The notes under the pieces are model-generated. The model did not search any database and was not told the origin of the DNA. It worked only from the letters and a program-made list of their open reading frames with translations. The translations under genes were made by a program, and so were the position numbers. From positions 346,229 through 410,228 of the forward strand of contig VUYV01000397.1 in NCBI GenBank assembly GCA_008711295.1: DNA of 64,000 nucleotides, in the 5' to 3' direction. Each line of letters begins with the position of its first letter. Position 1 is the first letter of the stretch. This document shows positions 39,701-49,800 of this stretch, piece after piece. The DNA comes from Anarhynchus alexandrinus (lineage: Eukaryota > Chordata > Aves > Charadriiformes > Charadriidae).

Positions 39701-42700
39701 GGAATGACTCGGATGTACTGCAGCCCAGAGCCACAATCAGGAGGTGACAGGTACGATGGGAACAGGGTGCTCAGACAAGTTGTTAGCAGAACTGTTCATT
39801 TTAACTCTCCTGAGAAACGCACACTGGAATCATTGGCTGTGGGAAAAGCTCTACAGCAAGTTGAATTACAAAGTGTTTTGATCACCCCAATGAAACCTTC
39901 CTCCCCACTGCAGGGATCCTTCAAGAGTTTCTGGCTTTCTCTCTCTATCTATCAGCAGGAGCCCAGCATTAAGCTCTTCGTGCACTACTCCATACAATGT
40001 TGGCAAAAGAGCAAAGATGGAGGATCATATAAATTCACGGAGTTCTTTGTACTGAATTCCAGTACAATGTCTTCCCGAGCGACAGCTTCAATTCTTCCCA
40101 AAGCCTTTATGGATTATATTGTTGCACATTCCCCGGACCGTCAGTAATTAGCAACCTTGTTCACCCTCTGTTTCAGATACTTCCGTAAAGCATGCAGCAT
40201 TTCAGGATCTATTACAAAGTGTCCAGAAAAAGGCAGAAAAAGCGATGTTTTTCTTTTTCTATACACAGAGGTCAAGAAATGAGTTAGCAAGTTAGCAGAT
40301 ATTTTCTTCACCTGTTTTTTTTAACCACTAAACCTGTGAAACAAGCTAGCAAAATCCATACCACACACTCACAAGGACGCATTCAAGTCTGGCTGAGCCC
40401 TTGCTAGACAGGACTGTGCAGTACAGGGTAGTGACCTGAAAACAAGACGCTTCTCTGCATTCATGCCGTCTACTCAGATATAAACAACAGAGGACTCAAC
40501 CGACATCAAAGTTACAATTTACAAGTCCAAACTCCATTTCTTTCAGAGTTTGGTGAGGATATCCTACTAATTTCCAGCTTTTGTAGAAGATAAAGCAATA
40601 AAAAAACTCCATCCCTTTTTGCACTAGACTTTTTGATACTGTTGCCCAGGATAGTAAACTGCAAGTGCACTGTTAAGAGAAAGGCTGAATATAGTCCTTT
40701 TTGGCAGAATATGTTAATGAAACGCCAAGCATTCTTTTCTTCTAGCATCACAAGACAGCTCTCTCTTCAGTCAGTCACTCTGAGGTCATTAGAGTATTTA
40801 TAGAGAGAGAGGTATGACTAATTCATCCACAGGCGTCAGCTAAATGGAAAGCCCAGGAGCAAGCGGTGTAAATTTGATCTCCAGCCCAGCCACCCTAATA
40901 TTCACAACGACCCGAAACAGGTACACAAGAGGCTCTGAACCATCTCCTCCTTCATTCCTTGCTGAAAAGCCAAGGTGGCCAAGCTCCAACTACTCTGTCC
41001 AGAAGAGGGAACACTTCTGGAGCCAGTCCACTGTCACTCTAACTGGCACAAGTGGAACCTACAAGGCGTTACCCCAAAGGTGCGGATGAAATACGAGAAA
41101 AATGCTGGAAATTTGCAGGATACCAAATGGAAGAAGCAAAGAAAGGGCAGGAGCCTGAAGACAGAAGAGAAAAATCTGCTGAATAGCACAGACATCAGAA
41201 GAAAATGTGTCCTAAGTATGTTGAAGAACGGTACGAGCGGGCGAAAAGGACTGGAAAAGAAATATTCAGAGAAGTGCAGGCATAAATTGGATGACAAATG
41301 CATTCAGAGAAAAAGGTTAAAAATAATAAACACACAGAGTCATATAGAAAACCTGCATCCAAATATAGTCAGCTGTATTACGCTCCTGTGTATAAAAACC
41401 AGATGTTTATCTGCGTAGCCATATACTAACAATGCACTGCAATTTCTCCAAAATAATGTGATAGCTTGAGTTTATTAAGCAGATTTAAAGTAAAATAAAA
41501 CTTGTTCCAGCATGTGAGCACATAAGTCAACATGCTGCCTAAAAAAATGCATTAGTGTAACATTCCTTCTAGCACCATCAATAGCAAAACAATGTACAAA
41601 GGACATTTTCAATTGGATAGTTAGGTTTATCATTATTTTAATAATATTTATACTAAAATACTACTTTTTTTTTCAATCCCGATCTTCCCTTTTCTTCGTA
41701 CATATGAGTGTATAATAAAAAGGTTTGAGAAGACCACTGACACTAATCCACACATTTCTGAATAGAAAACTCACAATAAGTTTACCCAATTTTGTGAGGT
41801 GTTTCACATGTCGGTTTCGACATGCTATTTCAGTCCCTGACCACAATTACCATTCTTTTTGTTTCTGTGCACAGAACTAACACATCTGGAATATTTTTTT
41901 TATAAGTTTTCCAGTAATTATTTCATTGCGCAACTCTCAGTGCAATTCTTTTCCAGCACTCCTTTCCAGAATTGGATTTGAATTCCACGAAAGCAGTCTT
42001 CTACACCTGGCAGAAAGGATGCCATTCTGAAAAAAACCCACGATCAGTAAATACAAAAAGCCTTCTTTCAAAAAGCAGGTCTGACATAGTCAGGATGCTT
42101 CCTTGCCTCTTCTCTCACTATAGCCTAAAGATCAATCTTCCCTTAATGTACCAGTTCTACACTAAATACTTCAGATAATGAAACACAAACATACTTTAAA
42201 ACCATAGATGAAGGTTCACAACATGCACAGGTTTTACCCCTGTGGAGCAGTCTGACCACGTAACATGGGCCTCCCAGCAAAGCCAAGCAATCCGGTACAG
42301 TAATCCAAAACAAGCTGTCCAGACCAGGGCATGCACAAAAGCAACACATGCCATGTTTAAAGTACTGCTGTAAAATCCTCTGGTATTAACAGTTAGCTCA
42401 AGAATCCAAAACCAAGGACACAGAACAAAGTTCAAACACCCTTTCACTCTCTCCAGAGGTGAAGCACGATTCACTAAAGACAACAATGACCCTTTAACAC
42501 TTAAAGCACCACTGACCAACAAGAATCTTCACTCTATGCTGGCATAATAATGCAGGGACATGCACATTTGGTGAGAGCTGCTGAAAAAGCAAGACCACAT
42601 AGGTAGGACTTTGGCAGCTCTGTAACACCCAGTGGGAAATGTACTGTACCAGTACACCAGGAGCATACAATCCTGAATTACCGCACTTTATGCAGGTTCA

Positions 42701-42799
42701 TCAATGTGGTCTTTCAACTACATCTGCATTTCTCCTTTATATTTAAAACATATCACCACAAACAAATTAATATTGTTAGGGTTGATCATAATAAAGAAT
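33719..42799. other. SEPT2-FARP2 intergenic region, no recognised gene
   Basis: About 9 kb with several open frames of 100-150 codons on both strands (for example 38592-39336 and 39698-40147). None shows known motifs, splice structure or composition that I can tie to a protein family. It could hold an uncharacterised transcript or extra 5' exons of FARP2. A short CA-repeat-like run occurs at about 36703-36723. Confidence 0.5.
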
Positions 42800-42836
42800 C
42801 ATAACAACAACAACAAAGAAGTGTGTTTTAGCATTT

Positions 42837-42842
42837 TTTATT
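42837..42842 (-). terminator. Candidate poly(A) signal AATAAA for SEPT2
   Basis: Minus-strand AATAAA followed by ATGCTAAAACACAC and then a GTT-repeat (about 42818-42803). This is the best arranged of several hexamers downstream of the SEPT2 stop. It is judged from pattern only. Confidence 0.35.
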
Positions 42843-43044
42843 ATAGTTTTGGCTAATGGCAGTACATAAAACAAAATATAACAGATTTTTGTACCAAGAG
42901 CAAGTAATTTTTGCTACCAACTATAAAGCTCTGCGAATTCAAAAGTATTTTGATTCCTAAAATAAAAACTGTTACAATGCTGTAACAGAAAAAGAATTGT
43001 GGCCAGTTCAGCAAGCCACCAAACAGCATCTACTTTTCGTCTCC

Positions 43045-43095
43045 AAGTCTTTCTTCTACCCAGGTCTGTCTTCTACCCAGGTCTTTCTTCTACCG
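43045..43095 (+). repeat. 17-bp tandem repeat, three copies
   Basis: Three adjacent 17-bp units of type AGGTCTTTCTTCTACCC at 43045, 43062 and 43079, differing by only a few bases. It is a small minisatellite inside the probable SEPT2 3' UTR. Confidence 0.85.
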
Positions 43096-44744
43096 GTAGT
43101 TGAGTTTGTCCAAAACAGAATCTCAGCAAGGTAGTCTCACTTTTCAGGTCTTACCATGAAACCATCACAAGAAATGTGAAGGGAAAACAGACCTTCAGAG
43201 ACATCAGACACACTATGAACAATTGACCCAAAGACTTGGAAAGAAGAAGCAGTTAGCTGTCTTAAGTATTTCAGTTAAAACGGCAAGTGCCACCAACTTG
43301 CTTTTTCCTATTAAAAAATAAACCAAAACAAAACAAATATGAAAATGTTTCTCCCGCTAGAATTTGTAGATTAAAAATTATTTGCCTAAGAATCAAACAG
43401 AATATTTTATCCTGATCAAATATTTTAACAGATACATGATATTTCAAAGAATAAGACATTGCTTAAAATAATTCCACAGGTAGTGACCAAACAGCACTAA
43501 ATGCATGGACAATCTGCTTTTGTTCCCACGTTAGAAAATACAGGAAAAAACTATCTAACCAACGTACACAGAGAGAGTTGCATGTAAAATCAGTCCCCCT
43601 CTGCATACAGGTTAGATTTCACAGTTTTTCTTCAAGTATGGGTTCAGAGTACTATTGCAGCTTACCATACCCTACCAAGCTTAGAGGTGAAAACGCGAAC
43701 GTCCCGGAGCTGCTCTCCTTGGAAAAGTAGCCCGTGTCCAAAGCATCCTGTGTTCAAAACACTTAACAGAGAGATACCAGACAAATAGCTAACAGTGGAC
43801 AAATGCTGCATTATCAGAAAAAAAAAACAAACAGATTTGTGGCAACTGAAGAACAGCATGGGACTTCACAAAGTATTCAGTGACTTAAGTTTATAGTAAG
43901 TTCTTTTGGTAAATTTGTGACAACTGATTCACAATAATGTATCAAAAGCTTTAGAAATAAATAAGGTGTTATGGAGTGTTCTCTGATAATACTGCCACAT
44001 TACTTTCTTTCTACATCTTCATTTCCAAAAAGCAAGACAAGAACTTAGAAGTGCATGTTTTTCCATCTAAGTTTTATACGTAAATATTTGACAAAATGGG
44101 ACTGAAAACTTCTGTGCATCTCAATATACAAAAAGGTTCCCATTTTCACTTTTGTCAAGGTTAGGGAAGGTCAAATGAGTTGTGCAAAACTCAACAGTAA
44201 TAGCTTTTGAGAAGAAAACTGGAGCTCCCTAGCAAAGCCTATGATGCAGAATTTTACTTCACATTTTCAGAAAGTTTCAAATATAAAACAATTCATAAAC
44301 AGTAGTTTCAGGCAGGTAAAATTTTCAGTTGCTTAGCAGGTTTATATTTAATCTAGCCACTTAAGTATCACTGGAATTATACATTAGATGTAGAAATCCT
44401 ATTAATCTTTTCAAAGAAACTTTAACAAAAAAATGTAAGAGTCACAGCTGCACCTGAGCTCAAAGAAGAGAAAAAAGTTGCAATTTTATCTATTTATTAG
44501 CTGTTCAGATAACAACGTTTTGTAACAGATCAGATTAGGAAATCTGGTTGCTGGCTTTATAAGAAGTTGTAGAAAAACCAACCATGGTGTATTACTGCTA
44601 CCAGCTACCTCCTGTGTAGCTGTGTCCTATAGCTGTTATTATGTACTACAAACACAATACCCGATATGATATGTAGTAAAAGTCCAGCCAAGCTAAAAAA
44701 GTCTCCTTTACTATCAGTGTTAAGGAAAGTGACCTTGGCCTCAA

Positions 44745-45229
44745 CAAAAAGAAGAGAAAGAAGAGAAAGAAGAGAAAGAAGAAAAAGAAGAAAAAGAAGA
44801 AAAAAGAAAGAAGAAAGAAGAAAGAAGAAAGAAGAAAGAAGAAAGAAGAAAGAAGAAAGAAGAAAGAAGAAAGAAGAAAGAAGAAAGAAGAAAGAAGAAA
44901 GAAGAAAGAAGAAAGAAGAAAGAAGAAAGAAGAAAGAAGAAAGAAGAAAGAAGAAAGAAGAAAGAAGAAAGAAGAAAGAAGAAAGAAGAAAGAAGAAAGA
45001 AGAAAGAAGAAAGAAGAAAGAAGAAAGAAGAAAGAAGAAAGAAGAAAGAAGAAAGAAGAAAGAAGAAAGAAGAAAGAAGAAAGAAGAAAGAAGAAAGAAG
45101 AAAGAAGAAAGAAGAAAGAAGAAAGAAGAAAGAAGAAAGAAGAAAGAAGAAAGAAGAAAGAAGAAAGAAGAAAGAAGAAAAAGAAGAAAAAGAAGAAAAA
45201 AGAAAAAAGAAAAAAGAAAAAAAGAAAAA
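44745..45229 (+). repeat. Polypurine array, (GAAAGAA)n heptamer satellite
   Basis: About 485 bases contain only A and G on the plus strand. The core (about 44806-45178) is a near-perfect 7-bp unit GAAAGAA, roughly 53 copies. The left flank is built of GAGAAAGAA-type units and the right flank of AAAAGA-type units. Because 7 and 3 are coprime, the array has no stops and produces long artefactual RRKKKEE reading frames. It lies about 1.5 kb downstream of the SEPT2 stop. Confidence 0.95.
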
Positions 45230-46725
45230 CATGTAACTTATCAGAGTCACTTCGGAAGTAATACTGCTAACTCCATCTTGGAGCAAGACCTTAAAATACA
45301 GTTTGCATTTTTCCTGTCAGGCACAGATCACTTAAAAAAANAAAAAAAAGAGAAGTGTACTAGTATATATTTTATACAATTAACAGTTTGCAATGCCCTA
45401 AAAATAGTATGAAAATACTCATTAGGAATTTTAGAATTTCTTACGCATTTGGATATAGGAAACATCCACACATAGAAAACTACTCTTTGGGGTTTACCTC
45501 ATTTAATAATATCAGCATTTATCAAGTTTATTTGGCTACAGTAATGCCAGCAAATAGCAGGACTGATTTGTGCTGACCTACAAGAAACTCTTAAAAATTA
45601 TCTGCAATACAGTAAGAGATTTTAGGCAAACAATAAAGAATATATGTCCCTCAATGTTAAATCTGAAGGAAATAATGCCTGTCATATAAAATACAGTGTG
45701 CCTCTTAACAAGGCATTTCCTCTGATTTCTTTTGTTAAGACACAAGGCATGCTTGAATTTTAATCTGATCCTTGCAGAGGCCAAGAAAATCATCTGCACT
45801 GAGCAGAGACAGAAGAAAAAGGGCTGATGGTCTCACAGACACACACCTGTAAACACCGCAAAAAAAAAAAAAAAAATTAACCTTGCAGGGATCCCTAGTG
45901 AGGTGACTATTACATGCCACTGAACAAGACATGACTGACAGCTGTTTATTCCTAAATGTAATATGAAGTTAAAAGCAGGGAGCTAATAAATCATATTAAA
46001 AAAAAATCTAACGCCGTATCAAGCTAGAAAAGTTTCAATGTCTATTTTGTATCCCTAATACAATGGGAAATTGAAAATAAGCTCGATATCAGAATTACTA
46101 AACAAAACCAAAGTCAAATGTGTTTAATATATAAAATACTGACTGACTACATGTTATGAAATACATATCACAAGAGTTACCACAACGCATTTCCACTTTA
46201 AACTCTAAAGCAAACTCCAAGTCACATGTTGAGCAAAACGTATCCTTTCTGGTATAACACCACCGTAATTCAACTTCAGAAGGTCTCCTTTAAGTCAGGG
46301 TATAAAGTTATCTAAAAACAAGACAAAAAAATACAATTTAAGATCAGCTATCTTCTTACAGTTGGAAACCTGAAAAAAAACGCAAACGTTTTAAGTCACA
46401 GTGAAACAATGACTTCATGATGAGTTCGAGAATCACTTGTTTACACAATTTCAAAGACTTCTTCCATGATTCTTGCCAGCATATATTGGATTGACTTTCT
46501 GGAAAATTTGAATATATACACCCCCACCCCCACTAATGTTTTGTTTGGCTCCAAGCCATTTCACTTCAAAAACAGCAGTTAAACCTTAAAAATTAAAATT
46601 GAGATTGAAACCTATGCAAACCCATCTTGTAAACATTTTTCCAAAACTTCTTACTACCGACCACAATAATGAGTCGTTAAAAGAAAAACCCTTTAAGTGG
46701 CTATTTGAGCATCTTACCAAAGACT

Positions 46726-46830
46726 TTATACATGGTGTCCCTGAACTGCGCTGCTATCTCCTTCTCCACTTTGCATCTGCATCTGCATCTGCGCCTGCAT
46801 TCTCGCAATCATCTCCTGCATGCGGCGAAG
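46726..46830 (-). CDS. SEPT2: SEPT2 exon 12: C-terminus and stop
   Basis: The coding part is 105 bases. It encodes [20 protein letters not shown], then a divergent linker ([10 protein letters not shown]) and GHHV, with TAA at 46728-46726. The acceptor CCAG lies above 46830. The Met-Gln run is written by a short hexamer-like DNA repeat. The exon continues into the 3' UTR toward lower coordinates. Confidence 0.95.
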   Translation of the reverse strand, partial: LRRMQEMIARMQAQMQMQMQSGEGDSSAVQGHHV

Positions 46831-49800
46831 CTGGAAAAGTAGCACAGAAGAATCCTTTAGCCTAATCGCACCTCAGAATATGACTCTTTGCTGCCACCAC
46901 ACTGTTAATTATTTATATTAAAGAGGGAACACATATCTGTAATCATGTAACTCAGATTAATTCAGCCATGTTGCATGTACAATACTTAAATTCTTTTATT
47001 GCACCCAACTCTGACAGGTGGGAAGGCAACCTCACTACCGAAATACATTTGGGTGTCTTTGCCTTTGTGCTCCTGTACTTTAAACTCAAACTAAACTGTT
47101 AAACTTAAAAATGGAAAGTTAAACCTGTGAAAAGTTTACACTATTCTTTTTTCATAATCCTTGAAAAAATGACCCTTTTTATTTTTACTCTAGTTATTTT
47201 TTGGGACTTGGGTAGCCACACAACCAATAGTAGAAGACTAAGCGTCTGCTTGTGCTAGGGCAAACCAAAAAGTCCATCTAACTCAGCCTTCTCTCCAATG
47301 CTGGCTATTAGCAAACACATGGAAGAGCCTGACAGCCAGGTGCACACACAGAGTATTTACTGACATTCGCTCTCAAACTCTAGAAATCTGGCAATTCTGA
47401 CCTTGCTAAACAAACAAAAATAATATAAAATTCTACCTTTGTGTTTAGTGAACACATTCATGGAGGAAGTAAAACTCTCCAGCCTCTTAGCATTTTTGAA
47501 CTCATCTGCATTCTTGCTATGCACAAAATTCCATGCTAGAGTTCCACAATTTACAGACTGTCTTAAAAGTATCTTTTTTATTTGAAATCAGCCACCTGCT
47601 AACCTCATTAAATGTGACCCGTTGCTTGTGTAGTAGATTCCCGTTCATCCTGCCATCTATGATTATGTAAGCCCCTTACTATATCCTTCCCCTCTGTCAT
47701 CTACTTCCCAACAAGAAGAGTAACCTAATCTCCCCTCATACAGCACCTGCTTCAGATCTCCACTTCAGCCTTTCTGCCCACTTTTTGCCATTCATGGTAC
47801 TTTTTCTAGTCTTGGCTATTGCCTTTTTGGGTTACGGGGACAATGAAAACAGTGTTAGAGCTATGCATTATGGATTTATCATAGTGGCAGAAGGAGAATT
47901 TCTGTTTCGTTCTTCATTTCTGACAATTCCTACCATTATTCCTTGCTTTGCTGCAGAGCTGAAATGACTTTTTCCCAGTCTGCAATTGCTAACTTTAGAA
48001 CCGTCACTCATGTGAGGATGGCGCTCCCTCCCCACACAACAGGCATCACATCCACCACTGATCAGTACAACGGAGTCAGGCATCTTACCAGATTCCACCT
48101 GTATCAGTATCATGACACTCCTCTACACCTGCTTGCATTCTGTTTTGTTACTGCACCTTGAATATCTTTATATTCACAAATTCTGTTTTTTCCTTTACAG
48201 ATTACCAAGATCATACAAATCATTTAACCTAAAGTAGTGATACAAGAATAAAAATTCCCCCATCACAAGAGTAGAGAGTTCTACCATCTTACTTCAGCTT
48301 CTTTTTCAAGAAGAATCTGGTCTTTATTCACTTCTTCATCTTCTATTTTCCTAAAATAAGATGAATATTGTTCAATAACGTACATACATTCCAGATTTTG
48401 AACTTCCAGAGAATGCTTTGTTGACAAAAATCAAGTCTCTTAGAACACATCTTATATGTCAGTTTCATAATACAAACAAGTTTCATTGAAACATGTTCTC
48501 CACATAGCTGCAATTCATGTTTTTATTTTTAAGACATCAATTTATCAATTTATCCCATACTCGTAACTTCATAAAGTTACACCCAGAACAAGTATAAACC
48601 GTTCTAGCTATGACTTTAAAATATGATTGATCTTCGCATGTAGGTATCAATAAAAACTATTTCTGAACAGTATTCAAGTATAGCAGTTTATCTGAGCGTA
48701 ACATTATCTTAACTGATTGCAATTTGAGTACCACACAGATATAGCAAATTCAGAAATACTGCAAACATACTCAATTCTTCTCTTTCATTGGTGCAATAAT
48801 TCAATACAACTAAATCAAAATATAAGTTCAAGGTAATGCTGGACAAGATGTTAACAAAAATGTAGAAGCTACATGTAGAATAACCAGTGCTCTAAGACAT
48901 TCTGTATCTGGAAGCCTGGCTACCTCCAGGCAGAACCTTCCTTTGATGGAGTTCTAGCCCATATCTAACTTCCTGAACCATGTTTGCTACCACACATCTA
49001 AAAGGCTTATAACCAAAACCATAGAAGTAACACAACCACTGTATGTATCTGGAATCCTTCCAATTGGAGGAACCTTTTTTCCTCTGCTCCACTTAAGATT
49101 TTGAAGTTTGATTATTTTTCTAGTATAGTCACCTTTTTTTTTTTTTTTGAAGTCCAAAGGATTTCTTTTGTATAACATGTTAAAGAATAGTATAAACATT
49201 CATTACTCCTGTCAAAATCAAGCAAATGCTTTCAATCAGTATCTCAGAAAACTCTTGCTTAATTGGGACCTTCCAGTTTTACTTTGAGAAGACAAACATA
49301 AGAATATTTTTAAGTACTATACTTTCAAGATTAACTACCACTTGGCTAATAGATTTGTCCTATCCCATATTGCAACAGGGAAGATCTGCTAACAGATCTA
49401 ATCACACAAATGCTGTCAAAAGTGCAAAGCAAACAAACCGATGCTTGCTAAAAGGTTAACAGAAAGATATTGTCAAAAAAATCCTCTGTGCCCAAAAGCC
49501 TCTAAGAACATTAGTGAATGCAGCCAATAAGCACTAATTGCCAAGCACTGGTGGTGGCGTAGGTGCAAGTTTGAAATAAATTCACACGCAAATTCACACA
49601 CCCTCACTTATAGTAAACTTAACTACATCCTCACACCACTTCAGAAATATGAAAACAAAGATACACAGGCCACTTAACTAGGCAAGATACAAAATCATGT
49701 TTTAGTTTCACAAAGAAAGATACCCAAACTTAACAGCAACTTACTGTCACAGGTCCCTGGCAGACGCAACTTTAAATCCTCCAAAAAGTGGTAAACGTTA

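Larger units (their letters stand above)
42800..46725 (-). other. SEPT2: Probable SEPT2 3' UTR (far end inferred)
   Basis: The region after the SEPT2 stop is AT-rich and lacks splice-compatible coding sequence. On the minus strand AATAAA hexamers occur at 45950-45945, 45532-45527 and 42842-42837. The last is followed within about 20 bases by a GU-rich run (TTGTTGTTGTTG), the usual downstream element, which would make a UTR of about 3.9 kb containing the heptamer array. An earlier hexamer could equally end the message. Confidence 0.4.

Noticed and set aside
38592..40147. Several plus-strand frames of 146-149 codons
   Set aside because: Overlapping frames, no family motif, no splice or promoter context. 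They are left as intergenic sequence.
40844..41418. Lys-rich 147-codon plus-strand frame
   Set aside because: Its basic composition follows from local A-rich DNA, and I recognise no motif or exon signals.
44666..45412. 248-codon Lys/Arg/Glu-rich frame and its Phe/Leu/Ser-rich antisense frame
   Set aside because: Both are translations of the heptamer array. A 7-bp unit without stops opens several frames automatically.
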